This document shows positions 43,230-54,784 of a stretch of 64,000 nucleotides of DNA, in pieces. Origin of the DNA: Bos javanicus (lineage: Eukaryota > Chordata > Mammalia > Artiodactyla > Bovidae); the NCBI RefSeq assembly GCF_032452875.1, contig NC_083885.1, positions 29,367,925 through 29,431,924 of the forward strand. The letters run 5' to 3'. Under the pieces are notes generated by a model. The model was not told the origin of the DNA and did not search any database. It worked only from the letters and a program-made list of their open reading frames with translations. A program made the position numbers and the translations under genes. Position 1 is the first letter of the stretch. Every line of letters starts with the position of its first letter.

Positions 43230-44918
43230 CAGACTTTTCTAAATGAGCAGCTTTTCCTCTAGGCATGGAGCTGCTGATTAGTTGAAAGGACATTTGAGCC
43301 AAATGGCACCTGTGTCAGACATCCAGGCTTGGGTAAAGTCTGAGTGTGTCTGCTTCTTATTCACACCATAGAACCAGATACGAGGGACTTGAGATTTAGT
43401 CAGTCATCAGAATTAGTTGTAGGACCCTGGGGAAAATGCCTTTCACTCTGTCAGCCTTTGATCATTAGTGAAGTTTTGGGAGGAGGAGAAGATGTTTGAA
43501 AATATCATAAAATCCTTGAGGCTTTTCCAGTCTAATACTTCCCCTCCTTTCTCTTCATTTGTTTCAGTTTCTCCATTCTTCTATTTTTATTTTAGATGAG
43601 ATTGTAAGTGTTTACGACTTCTTTAAAACACCATATTATCTGTGAGTATAGACCCAGGAGAAGAGTAAAAAGGCCTACATTTGTAGCCTTTTCTTTTCAG
43701 CAAATGGAGAGTTTGGATTTTCCAAATCTTTAATATTTCTTAGATCCTGGCTATGTTGAATAGTGGCTGAATTCACAAAGAGATTATGCTTAAATGATTT
43801 TAGAGCTCCTGGCAACTTGCTCCTCTAATCTTGCTTTTGAGTATTCATCAAAGCCTTTGAACATTTATGATGATCATAGATGTTAGAGGACATGAAGGCT
43901 TCTTGGATCTATTAATTATACTCCTAAAAAGGGCCCATCCTCAGGAATTTTTGTTAGGACCTGATAATCCAATGGTGGGGAAAATAATAAAACAATAAAT
44001 AAAATAAATAAGCACATGAGTGCTCTGGGTTTTAGAAAATACATTCAGTGAATGGACCAAAATTCATAGAAAGGAATATTGGACCCAATATTTCACTAAG
44101 AGATGTCACTTCTACTTTGTGTGAAAGTGTCTACAGTCCAGGGATCTTTTGGGGGTTTCTATCAGCATGTAGTAGAGCTCTCTAAAACCCTAGATATCTT
44201 TATAGATAGCATATTAAATTTCATGCAACCAAAATTTGAAATGCAAGAAAAAATATCAGATGATATTTTTTAACCAGGCTTGGTTAAAGATACAGAGAAC
44301 TTCTATATTAGTCAAATCTAGTTTTATATCAAAACTACAAAAACTTGCTGAAGCTTGCTCGATTATATATGTGAGTTCTCACATATATAGTGGTTTCAGT
44401 GTTGTTTTATAGCTTTAGGAACAGAGGTACAGTCTGACTTTACAGAAACCAGAACCTCAGCCTCTCTATTCCTCTTCCTCTTCCTCTTCTAAGGACTCGT
44501 TTTTCTCATACATGACTCTGCACTATTGCAGAACACTCCTTATTCACTGATGAGCTGGCTTCTCTAAGCTCACATGCTTCACCACATAAACCCATGAAGC
44601 AGACAAGCTTTAGATTATTTCAACAGTTTTTTTTTTCTCTTCAGATTCTGATCCTGGGAAATTTTGTGTAAAGTTCAGTTTTAATTCTTAAAACCAAGAA
44701 TGAGATTTTCTTTACCTCCTGAATTTTCACATATGAAAATGATGGGAGGTAGTGGGCATTTGGAAGTGATCTTTCAGCTCCAAGAATTCTTTGTTTTTAA
44801 TATCCCAAATAACAATATTTGAAATAAATCTATGTCAAATGTAGTTGCTTATTTCTAGTTTTAAAGACAGTTTATAGAGTTTTTTTCTGCATTATGATAT
44901 GATCTGTTTATTTTTATT
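43230..44918. other. Unannotated stretch
   Basis: A short (CTTCCT)n lies at 44469-44490 and a T-run at 44629-44637. No gene or family recognised. Confidence 0.4.
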
Positions 44919-44921
44919 CTT

Positions 44922-45139
44922 TGCTCAGTCGTGTCCAACTCTTTGAGACCCCATAGACTGTAGCCCACCAGGCTTCTCTGTCCATGGGATTTTCCAGGCG
45001 AGAATACTGGAGTGGGTTGCTATTTCCTTTTCCAGGTTTGCCATTTCCTTCTCCAAGGGATCTTCCTGACCCAGGAATCAAACTGGGGTCTCCTGCATTG
45101 CAGGCAAATTCTTTACCAGGTGAGCTACCAGGAAAGCCC
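44922..45139 (-). mobile_element. Bov-tA SINE, antisense, with internal duplication
   Basis: Reverse-order Bov-tA, but the TTGCCATTTCCTTCTCCA block occurs twice in a row (TTGCTATTTCCTTTTCCAGG then TTTGCCATTTCCTTCTCCAA at 45017-45057), an extra unit of about 20 bp. Confidence 0.9.
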
Positions 45140-45185
45140 CCTTTCTTATTGTTATAACATAGTAAAATGTACATACACATATACA

Positions 45186-45232
45186 TGTATATGTGTGTAT
45201 GTGTGTGTGTGTGTGTATATATATGCCCATGT
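45186..45232. repeat. (TG)n/(TA)n microsatellite
   Basis: Alternating ATATGTGTGTATGTGTGTG and TATATATATG runs. Confidence 0.85.
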
Positions 45233-45456
45233 GCATATGCATGTATTTATTTTTAAATTAAAATATTTTTTTTGAGCTTTTTAGTGGAAACCCAACATTC
45301 CTTATGGGAAATGAAATATTGGAAGGAAAGTAGCCTGAGAGAGTTACCTAAAACAATTTCATCCATTCCTTTATATATCACCATTGTGTTGATTCAAAAT
45401 AGCTACAGATTATCTAGAAAAGAGGTATACTGAAGGACTAATCACAGAAAGAATAG

Positions 45457-45667
45457 TATTGTCTTCTTAGTCGCTCAGTCGTGTCCGACTCTTTGAGACC
45501 TCACAGACTGTAGCCCACCAGGCTCCTCTGTCCATGGGATTTTCCAGGCAAGAATACTGGAGTGGGTTGCCATTCCCTTCTGCAAAGGATGTTCACAACT
45601 CAGGGATCAAACCTGGTCTCCTGCATTGCAGACAGATTCTTTACCATCTGAGCTACAGGGAAGTCCC
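45457..45667 (-). mobile_element. Bov-tA SINE, antisense
   Basis: Reverse-order Bov-tA ending TGAGCTACAGGGAAGTCCC. A 14-bp TSD, CACAGAAAGAATAG / CACAGAATGAATAG, lies at 45443-45456 and 45668-45681. Confidence 0.94.
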
Positions 45668-45681
45668 CACAGAATGAATAG

Positions 45682-45988
45682 GTCTCTGTAAATATCTCTG
45701 TCAGTTATATGAGACACATCATGAATAGGTGAAGAGATAGCTCAGAGCCCTGGGGGAGATGAACATCCTGTGTTTAGAATCAAGCACTTTCCCTTACTAG
45801 ACCCACATTTTTACAAGTAACTTTTCTAGATCTGCATTTTTCCATTTTAAAAAACAAAGTGATTAGAAAGATTAGCTCTGGTGGAATTTCAAGTTCAAAG
45901 AAATCCGTGATTCTTTGTTTAACAATATTGCCTTCCACTGTATTCTAACATGAAACTTCTTCTCTTTGGGTCTACATATTCTTCTCAA
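45682..45988. other. Unannotated stretch
   Basis: No repeat or gene recognised. Confidence 0.4.
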
Positions 45989-45989
45989 G

Positions 45990-46198
45990 TCTTCCCTGGT
46001 GGCTCAGAGGTAAAGAATCCCCTGTCAATGCAGGAGACATGGGGTTGATCCCTGGGTCAGGAAGATCCCCTGGAGAAGGAAATGGCAACCCACTCCAGTA
46101 TTCTTGCCTGGAGAATCCCATGGACAGAGGAGCCTGGTGGGCTACAGTCCATGCGGTAGCAAAGAGTCGGACACAACTCAGTGACTAAACTGCAGCAG
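45990..46198 (+). mobile_element. Bov-tA SINE
   Basis: Sense Bov-tA from TCTTCCCTGGTGGCTCAG to GACTAAACTGCAGCAGC. It abuts a short antisense L1 piece. Confidence 0.93.
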
Positions 46199-46199
46199 C

Positions 46200-46258
46200 G
46201 GTATCATATATTTGTCTTTCTCTGTCTGTCTTACTTCACTCAGTATGGTAATATCTAG
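46200..46258 (-). mobile_element. Short L1 fragment, antisense
   Basis: ATATATTTGTCTTTCTCTGTC followed by TACTTCACTCAGTATGG is a characteristic stretch of an L1 3' UTR in reverse. Confidence 0.7.
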
Positions 46259-46259
46259 C

Positions 46260-46740
46260 CTTTTCTGACCTTGCTCTGTGACTCTGAAAACTAGCCTGTT
46301 TAGAATATCATTTGGGCTCCCTTGCTCTTGAATTTTAGTTGTATTTGGCCTATGGAAATTGGACGATGAAAAAAGGAGGAACGTAGACTCCTTTCCTGTT
46401 GAGCTGCACTTTGATAATACCTTTCTCTACCCAAAGCCACAACTCCTGACTTACAGCTCTCTCACCAAGCTTAAAATATAGGATATTGTGAATATATACA
46501 TGAAACAAATCTTATTTAAAACTATAGGTAAATATATAAATTAATCTGTACCTTACAGAAACCTGGTGCCTTAAAAAAGATTGAAAACGATTTAACAAAG
46601 CATCTGCTTTTTTCCAGGATGATGGCCAATACACATATTTATCACGTGATTTCAAGTATTACTTGTTTCTTGTGCTTGTCTGTGCATCTTAGTTTTAAAC
46701 CTTGGTCAGAGCTGACAAAATATGACTTGGTAAAGATGTA
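46260..46740. other. Unannotated stretch
   Basis: No repeat or gene recognised. Confidence 0.4.
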
Positions 46741-46754
46741 GGAAAACAGTGAAT

Positions 46755-47215
46755 TTGTGCAATCTCTTATGAGGTCAGGTTGGCAGTATCCAAAATAAAA
46801 ATGCACATATAATGCAAAAACAATGTTGAATGAAGTCTGAAGATGTATATACACGGGCGATGTACATTTACACATACTTGTAAGTAAAAGAAGATTTTCA
46901 TCACATTGTTGATAAGAGCTTAAGGCTGAAAATAAGCTAAATATCCATCACTAGGGGCATGGTTACATTAGAATACATTCCATTTATTAAAAAAAATATT
47001 CTGTGTAAAAAGGACAAAAATCAAGTTTTCTATGCATAGAAAAGACATATAAAGCATAATGGTTACATCTAGAAAGAAATATTGGTGTTCTATTTTGGGA
47101 AAGACTCTTCATTGAATATACTTTTGAACTCCTTTTAATGTTTATTTTGTGCACATTTTATTTTCAGTATTTTAAAAACTTCTTAAAATCCACTGAAATA
47201 AACTAGAAACAATTT
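46755..47215 (+). mobile_element. Old L1 3' end, sense
   Basis: GAGGTCAGGTTGGCAGTATC, ATGCACATATAATGC, AAATATCCATCACTAGGGGC and GGTTACATCTAGAAAGAAAT follow an older mammalian L1 3' region; strongly diverged. Confidence 0.6.
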
Positions 47216-47416
47216 ATAAGTAAAAGGCGTATTATTCACTGTGACTATTAAATGCAGAGTTTGATATGAAGATGTTGGGTACTGTTAGCTAAGCTGTTGT
47301 GATTAACAGTGAATTCTGTTCAGCAGTCATGCAGTCACATAGCAATTTGAAACTGCACAGAGGCATGAATTTGACTCAAAGTGACATCGTATTATATACC
47401 TTTCAAGTTACTCCTG

Positions 47417-47627
47417 GGCTTCCCAGGTGACACAGCGGTAAAGAATCCACCTGCCAATGCAGGAGACGTGAGTTCGATCCCTGGGTTGGGAAGATCTCCT
47501 GGAGGAGGATACAGCAATCCACTGTAGTGCTCTTGCCTGGAGAGTCCCACAGACAGAGGAGCCTGGTGGGCTGCAGTCCATGGGGTAGCAAAGAGTCAGA
47601 CACGACTGAGTGACCTCAAACAGCACA
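47417..47627 (+). mobile_element. Bov-tA SINE
   Basis: Sense Bov-tA: TGGGCTTCCCAGGTGACAC, GAGTTCGATCCCTGGG, GGAGCCTGGTGGGCTGCAG, ending in a CAGCACAGC tail. Confidence 0.94.
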
Positions 47628-47724
47628 GCATGTTTTAATTTAAGTAAACACTTATTGAGGCACTCAAGATAGGTACACTACATACTCCTTTTTTTTAATA
47701 GGAATTTTTTAATAATGTAAAAAA

Positions 47725-48013
47725 TAATTTAATTTATTTATTTATTATTGGCCATCCTAGATGTTTATTGCAGTGTGGGTTTTTCTCTAGCTGCTGTGAG
47801 CAAGGGCTACTCTCTAGTTGAGCTGCGAGGGCTTCTAGTCGTGGTGGCTTCTCATGCTGCGGAGCTCAGACTCCAGAGGGAGAGAAATCAGTAGTTGTGG
47901 CACACAGGCTTATTTGCTCTGAGGCATGTGGGATCGCCCCAGACCAGAGATCAGACCCTGTGTCTACTGCATTGGCAAGCAGATTCTTTACCACTGAGCC
48001 ACCAGGGAAGCCC
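47725..48013 (-). mobile_element. CHR-type SINE, antisense
   Basis: TTTATTTATTTATTATTGGCC, repeated GGGCTTCTAGTCGTGG-type units and the head CACTGAGCCACCAGGGAAGCCC in reverse. Confidence 0.82.
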
Positions 48014-48366
48014 ACACTCATTTATAAAATCAAAAGTTTATCAGTGTTGAATTCAGGTGCAAGGTTCTTCTTGACAATCTATTCAAACATTGCTCATGCT
48101 GTGACTCAGGATTTCAGGTACCAATTGAAATTTAATCTCTCTTTAGTCTGCAGTGAATATTAATTTTATCTACTGACCAAGAAATCCATGTTGTGTGGTC
48201 AGAATCCTTCTACAATGAATGATACATTTGAACTTTTGCAGTGGTTATGAACGCTCATATTGCAACTACCAGGTTGTGTGGAACCATTTATGTATGCTAC
48301 TTCAATTCTACTAAAACTTTCCAGCACATCTATTTACAAACTGATGGTGCTAGACAATATGAGAAT

Positions 48367-48455
48367 ATAAGGATAAATAAGATACTGTCACAAAATTTAC
48401 ATCTAAGATGTAAATATAAGGATAAATTACACTGTCACAAAATTTACATCTAAAA
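48367..48455. repeat. Tandem duplication, about 49-bp unit
   Basis: ATAAGGATAAAT...ACTGTCACAAAATTTACATCTAA occurs at 48367-48406 and again at 48416-48453 with few differences. It lies outside any recognised element. Confidence 0.85.
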
Positions 48456-48599
48456 TGAGAGGATATGAGAGATTATGAAATCAAATTGTCCAATACTTTA
48501 GACAGAGTCTGTACACTAGTTATTACATTACTGTTAGTACCTGGCATTGGTTATGCTTATTAAATAAAAATATTCCTAAGCTGATGTCTACAACAGCTC

Positions 48600-49990
48600 T
48601 TTAGTGAAATTTTTGTTTTATACCAGTTTAGATTCACAGAAAATTTGTGATCATAGTAGAGAGATTTAAATACCTTCTACCCTTTCCAGTATTTTTAATT
48701 AACATTTTATGTTACTCTGAAATATTTGCCTAAATTCACTAATCAATATTAATAAATTATTATCAATCAAAGACCATAATTTCTTTAGATTCAATAGCTT
48801 TCACCTAATGTTATTTTTCCACCCAAGAATCCTATCCAAGATATTACATTAGATATTATTAGATCTCTTTAGTCTCCTCTTGGCTGCAACAGTTTCTGAG
48901 ACTTTACTTTTTTTTTTTTTTTTTTAATTACCTTGACAATATGCAAGAGAACTGGATCCGATATTTTACAGAATGAGCTTCATCTTGGATTTCCCAGTTA
49001 TTTCTCATTATTGATCTGGAGTTTGGACTCGGGGCAGGAAGTTCATGTTGGTGGAGTGTCATAGAGTATCAATTACACATACTATTAACATGATTTATCA
49101 CTGTTGGTATTAGCACTGCTCAAACCAGCTGGTGTAGTGCTTGTCATGTTTTTCCAATGTAGAGTTGCTTTCATTTTCTTACTGTACTTTTGGGAAGAAG
49201 GCAATACACATAGTGGGAGTTATGTTCTATTTCCTTGAGGGTGTTATATCACCATGCGTTATTTAAAATACACAGGAGACTTTTCTCTTCCACTTATTTC
49301 TTTTAATCTTTTGTTTATTTAGAGCATACTTTTGGATATTTATTTTATACTTTGGGCTGTATTCCAATGCTACTTTTATTTTTTTTTTCTTCACATTGTA
49401 ATAGCCTTACCACTGGGAGCCATTCTAGTTGGCTCCTGTATTCCTTTGACAAACTTCCATCCTTGTGTGTGTATGTTTTGAGTATTTCCTTTCTGAAACT
49501 ATAAGATGCCACTCTGGGTCTTAGAATTTGCCATTTCTCCAAGAGGACCTGAGTCCTCTTTTGGCAAATGGTATTAGAAACAAAGTTCTATACACTAGCT
49601 GTGCTCATTGTTACTGTGATGTTGCTTCTTGGCTGTCTCAGCTGATAGAGCAAAGGAGCATGTGTGTGTATACTAACTCATGTATATCCATATGTCAGTA
49701 AGTATGTCTGTATCTATATAAAAGTAAACATTAGTTTAGGTTGATGTCTGCAACTATAAACCATTTTACATGGATCGTTGTAGCTTGTTCCATTTGCCTA
49801 TTTGTAACCTCTCACTCCAATAGTTGGAACCTGAATTCCAACATCCCTCTTTGTAATTGTTCCATTACAGTATACATATACAGGGATTTTAGAAATATTA
49901 ACTAGCACCACTGTAGGGGAGGGTACTTTATCAGTTAGAGTACAGTGCTTCTATATAGTTCTACTTACCTTTAATCTTACAGACTCCACA
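48600..49990 (-). mobile_element. Ancient L1 3' UTR (L1M type), antisense
   Basis: TTAGATTCACAGAAAATTTG, ACCTTGACAATATGC, GGAGCCATTCTAGTTGGCTCCTGT, ATTTGCCATTTCTCCAAG and CAAATGGTATTAGAAACAAAG are recognisable, in order, from a long old-L1 3' region read in reverse. It probably continues as the piece at 50460-50890. An 18-T run lies at 48908-48925. Confidence 0.65.
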
Positions 49991-50146
49991 CTTACTTCCA
50001 AAGTCAGCACCCTTTTCCCCACTTCTACAATGGGCTTTTTTTTTTTTTTTTTTTACATTTCTACTCTAGTTTGCTTCCTTGGTCACATTTTACATGCCAT
50101 TCAAGGATCTCCCAGTCTCCTATATAATGTTTTATTTTAATTTGCA

Positions 50147-50440
50147 TACATTTTCCTGATGACTCAATGGTAAAAAATTGCCTGCCAATGCAGGCAATTA
50201 ATTAACTTTATTAATAATCATCAAGAAAATGGACTCACCAGAGATGTCTTTTACAAGTTAATGAATAGAATAAACTTCATCACATTCATGCAAGAGAACA
50301 TAGTTTGATCCTGGTTCAGGAAGATCTTCTGGAGAAGGGAATGGCTAACATTCCAGTATTCTTGTCTAGAGAAGTCCATGGACAGGGGAGCCTGGTGGGC
50401 TATAGTCCCTGGAATCACAAAGACTTGGACACGACTGAGT
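50147..50440 (+). mobile_element. Bov-tA SINE with an internal inverted L1-derived insertion
   Basis: The SINE head (TTTCCTGATGACTCAATGG to CCAATGCAGG) is interrupted at about 50191-50291, then resumes at GAGAACATAGTTTGATCC and continues to a normal tail. The inserted DNA is the reverse complement of sequence 460 bp downstream. Confidence 0.88.
50204..50289 (-). repeat. Inverted copy of 50749-50837
   Basis: The reverse complement of these 86 bases aligns along its whole length with 50749-50837. There are about six or seven substitutions plus a short gap in a T-run. Shared core: CTTGTAAAAGACATCTCTGG. Next to it, AATTGCCTG...CAGGCAATT (50176-50199) forms a perfect 9-bp palindrome with a six-base loop. 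Confidence 0.9.
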
Positions 50441-50459
50441 AACTAATTTCTTATTCTTT

Positions 50460-50890
50460 CTATGGATCTTACATATATAATGTCATGTATCACCAATACA
50501 GTATTGTAATAAAGTAGATTTTTTAAAAAACCTTATGCTTCATCTGTTTACCTTCCTCTTCTTCCTGATTCCTGGTAGTCATTGATCAGTTTATATTCTC
50601 TACAGTGTTGCCGTATAAATGGAATTCTATAGGATGTAGCCTTCTCAGACTGGCTTCTTTCACTTGGTATTATGCATTTAAGATTCATCCATCTCCTTGA
50701 ATGGCATGATAGCACATTCCTTTCTGTCATTGAATAGTATTCTCTTATATGAATGTGCTGCAGTTTATTCTATCCATCTACTTGTAAAAGACATCTCTGG
50801 TGTGTCCATTTTTTTTTTGATGATCATTAATAAAGTTGCTACAAGTATTTGTGTAGAGACTTTTAGGTGGACAAGGTTTTACTACTTTTT
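50460..50890 (-). mobile_element. Ancient L1, antisense (continuation)
   Basis: TAGGATGTAGCCTTCTCAGACTGG, TTATGCATTTAAGATTCATCC, GCTGCAGTTTATTCTATCC and ATAAAGTTGCTACAAG are typical of old mammalian L1 in reverse. Confidence 0.7.
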
Positions 50891-51007
50891 CACTTTCAAT
50901 TCTAAAGTTTCAATTTAAAGAAATTTTCTTTTTTTTTTTTAATAACCACTTAGATGCAGTTTATATGGGCCAAATACTACACTAAGCTCTTGATTTTTAA
51001 AAATCAT

Positions 51008-51141
51008 GTTTATTCGTTGGTTTATTTATTTTTGGCCATGCCATGTGGCATGCAGGATCTTAGTTCCCTGACCAGGGATCAACCCCATGCCTCCTGCGTT
51101 GGGAGCACAGAGTCTTAACCACTGGACCACCAGGAAAGTCC
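51008..51141 (-). mobile_element. CHR-type SINE, antisense
   Basis: TTTATTTATTTTTGGCCATGC, TTAGTTCCCTGACCAGGGATC and CACTGGACCACCAGGAAAGTCCC in reverse. Confidence 0.88.
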
Positions 51142-52205
51142 CTGAAGACATTTTCTTTATATTTCATTGTATTTTACCCCCTAATACAGTTGAAGTACAT
51201 AAGAGTGCTTCTTAAACGGTTTCTTGTCTAGTTTACAAATGTATTTTAAATTCCAAATTCTGCCTTCAGAGGTGGCTATTCTAATTTGTCTTTTAATCTC
51301 ATCCCCCATTAGATGTTGTACTGATGGTAATTACCTATTTTCTTATCTGTCAGTCAGTTTTATGTAGATGGACACCGGTAGTTTCAATCAGATGGAATGC
51401 TTCTAATTTCTCTCTTAGATTTCCCAGCAGAACTTTTCTTGAATGGTTTACTAAACTCTAAATAAATTACACCTTCTGAATTGGTTTCCAACTCTAACAA
51501 GAGTCAAGGATAGCTATCAGTTGTCTGACATGCTCAGGTTTTATTATCAAATATTACATGTCAGCCAGCAGACACTGTGTCTCCAAAAAGAGGCTTTGGT
51601 CCATTTGCTAAAAACAGCTATGAATGTTGATGCATTCTTAGTAAAAGGGTAATTTTTCGAATGTGTCTGGACAAACATTATTTGGGTCTGAGTCATCCTG
51701 GCCTTTATCTCTCTCTTCTTTGAAGAAGATTCTGGCTTTATTTCCCTACTCTGTTTATTTTCATCCCTACACTCTGCAGAGTATCTTGCTGGATGTTTCT
51801 TCTTGGTACTCTGAGCAGAATCTGGAGATGGAGAGGAGGTAGTAAGAAGAAATGTGATGGTTCGAGAAGAGATGTGAGCACAAGAACTGCTGTGGGTTGG
51901 AGGAAATTGATGAGGAGAATGGTGATTTTTAAAAAGACCCCCAACATCATGCTCAAGAATTGAAATAGAACACTGGAGCTAACTTGGAGTTATTTCTACC
52001 CTCCTGATTATATTTTCCAGATTGTGATTATGATAAGTTTGGATTAAGTGGTCTACAGCTTCAAGAAAGTGGCAAAGTGTCTTAATATCTCACTCAATCA
52101 GAGCATACAGAAACACATACACAAACACAAAGGTAGCCACAACAAATACAACCACAGCAAAGCTATCCTAAGCTGGTATAAAGGTTGATGTTAAACAAAA
52201 TAGAA
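51142..52205. other. Unannotated stretch
   Basis: No repeat or gene recognised. Short CACATACACAAACACAAA-type runs lie at 52113-52130. Confidence 0.4.
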
Positions 52206-52214
52206 ATGTAATCT

Positions 52215-53304
52215 TTCTGACTATGCCAAAGCCTTTGACTGTGTGGATCACAATAAACTGTGGAAAATTCTAAAAGAGATGGGAATACCAGACCACCTGA
52301 CCTGCCTCTTGAGAAACCTATATGCAGGTCAGGAAGCAACAGTTAGAACTAGACATGGAAAAACAGTCTGGTTCCAAATAGGAAAAGGAGTATGTCAAGG
52401 CTGTATCTTGTCACCCTGCTTATTTAACTTCTATGCAGAGTACATCATGAGAAACGCTGGGCTGGAAGAAGCACAAGCTGGAATCAAGATTGCTGGGAGA
52501 AATATCAATAACCTCAGATATGCAGATGATACCACCCTTATAGCAGAAAATGAAGAGGAACTAAAGAGCCTCTTGATGAAAGTGAAAGAGGGGAGTGAAA
52601 AAGTTGGCCTAAAGCTCAGCATTCAGAAAACTAAGATCATGGCATCTGGTCCCATCACTTCATGGGAAATAGATGGGAAACAGTGGAAACAGTGTCAGAC
52701 TTTATTTTGGGGGGCTCCAAAATCACTGCAGATGGTGATTGCAGCCATGAAATTAAAAGGCACTTGCTCCTTGGAAGGAAAGTTATGACTAACTTAGCAT
52801 ATTAAAAAGCAGAGATATTACTTTGCCAACAAAGGTCTGTCTAGTCAAGGGTATGATTTTTCCAGTGGTCATGTATGGATGTGAGAGTTAGACTGTGAAG
52901 AAAGCTGAGCACCAAAGAATTGATGCTTTTGAACTGTGGTGTTGGAGAAGACTTGTGAGAGTCCCTTGGACTGCAAGGAGATCCAACCAGTCCATCCTAA
53001 AGGAGATCAGTCCTGGGTGTTCGTTGGAAGGACTGATGCTAAAGCTGAAACTCCAGTACTTTGCAAAGAGTTGACTCATGCAAAAGAGTTGACTCATTGG
53101 AAAAGACCCTGACGCTGGGAGGGATTGGGGGCAGGAGGAGAAGGGGATAACAGAGGATGAGATGGCTGGATGGCATCACCGACTCAATGGACATGAGTTT
53201 GAGTGAACTCCGGGAGTTGGTGATAGACAGGGAGACCTGGCGTGCTGTGAATCATGGGATTGCAAAGAGTCAGACACGACTGAGTGACTGAACTGAACTG
53301 AACC
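52215..53304 (+). mobile_element. BovB LINE, 5'-truncated
   Basis: From GACTATGCCAAAGCC inside the RT to the tail GACTGAACTGAACTGAAC. A 17-21-bp unit (GCAAAGAGTTGACTCAT) is duplicated in tandem near 53063-53097, replacing the expected CACCTGATG stretch. No clean TSD. Confidence 0.94.
52243..52788 (+). pseudogene. BovB RT palm fragment with intact YADD
   Basis: A 181-codon open frame: DHNKLWKILKEMGIPDHL, GVCQGCILSPCLF, NLRYADDTTL (catalytic Asp pair kept), then LKLSIQKTKIMASGPIT and the start of the C-terminal region. It ends at a TGA near 52788. The endonuclease and fingers are absent by 5' truncation, so it cannot act alone. Confidence 0.88.
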
Positions 53305-53595
53305 AATGGTGTGGGCCTCCCTTGGGAGAGCATAGAGGAAAGGAGGTCTGCACAGGCCCTAGAGGAAAATTGAAGGCCTTGTGAGAAACTGTATTGTTGG
53401 AGGGGGCCCAGAGTAGGACCCTCTAAACCCTGGAATGCACACTCTTCTGTCCATGGAATTCAGATTCCTGGGATTAATAGCAGGCAGAACTGCTCACTTC
53501 CATCTTCTGTCGAGTCCACACTACTATTAACTTCAGTTGAGAAGATTGCAGCAGTTTGCTCGTGGTCCTCTGTACAAATATTTTCCCCTTACATT
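53305..53595. other. Unannotated stretch
   Basis: No repeat or gene recognised. Confidence 0.4.
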
Positions 53596-53597
53596 TA

Positions 53598-53718
53598 TTT
53601 TTTTTAATATTTATTTATTTATTGGCCATGTGGCATGTGGGATCTTAGTTCCCTGACCAGGGATTGAACCTATGCCCCCTGCATAGAGTCTTAACTGCTG
53701 GACCACCAGGGAAGTCCC
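53598..53718 (-). mobile_element. CHR-type SINE, antisense, short form
   Basis: TTTATTTATTTATTGGCCATG, TTAGTTCCCTGACCAGGGATTG and GGACCACCAGGGAAGTCCCC in reverse. Confidence 0.9.
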
Positions 53719-54216
53719 CTATTTATTAATATTTTTAATCCTGATGGCAAAGTAGTGATTTAAAAGGCAAAATTCCTCTCATAACCTTTCCACCTTCATT
53801 ATCCTAAGATTGATAAGAATCCACAAAAGTTTTTTAAGACATAGAGTTAAACACGTGTGTGTTCTGGTCCCTGGTTACCTTAGCAACATCATCGCATACC
53901 TCTTTCCTATGTGTATAAGCCAGGCCGTCTGTCAGGCATGTTAACAGTACCATGTTTTTCTAGCCACAGAATTTTTGTCCACATTTGTCCCTACGCCTGG
54001 ATGCTACAACCCACATAAATTACACTTGCCATGGTTAAGTCCTCCCTCTTCCCTCAGAGCTTCTAGACTAATTCTTCTTTATGTGTTTATATTTCACAAC
54101 CCTAGCTGCATGTTAAAATTCTCAAATACCAATGCCTACGCATCAACTCAGATATCAGATTCATTCAGGTAAAGACGTAGGCATTAGTATTATTCAAAGT
54201 ATGAGAATAATTGCTT
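53719..54216. other. Unannotated stretch
   Basis: No repeat or gene recognised. Confidence 0.4.
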
Positions 54217-54226
54217 CATATGCTAC

Positions 54227-54435
54227 ATTAGGGCTTCCCTGGTGGCTCAGATGTAAAGAATCCGCCTGCGGTGCAGGAAACCTGCTTTGATCCCTGGGTC
54301 AGGAAAATCCCTGGAGGAGAGCATGGCAACCTTCTCCAGTATTTTTGCCTGGAGAATCCCCATGGGTTAGGGGAGTCTGGCGGTCTACAGTCCATGGGGT
54401 TGCAAAGAGTCGGACACAACTGAGCGACTAGCACA
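54227..54435 (+). mobile_element. Bov-tA SINE
   Basis: Sense Bov-tA from GGGCTTCCCTGGTGGCTCAG to GCGACTAGCACA. A 10-bp TSD, CATATGCTAC, lies at 54217-54226 and 54436-54445. Confidence 0.96.
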
Positions 54436-54784
54436 CATATGCTACCCTATGACCACGTGCGTGTACCTCTCCTTTGTAATTCTATAAATTGCAAGAAAAA
54501 TCCAGGAATATACAAAGTATATTTCCTTTTTATAGCTTTCCTTTGTAAACCCTGTATTAATTCTTTGATTAATTTTTTTAAATTAGGTATTTTTAAAATA
54601 TCTTCTGTGCAGGAGACTCAGTTCTAGTTAATGGGGATGGAGCAGCAAAGAGTATCCTCTTATTTATTCCCTTAGAAAGCTTACATTTAGGGGCATTGTA
54701 GGGTTTCAATATATATTTGATGGACAACTGAGTAAACATTTTTATGTATTCAATTTTATTTATCTAGAAATATAATGTTTCCCT

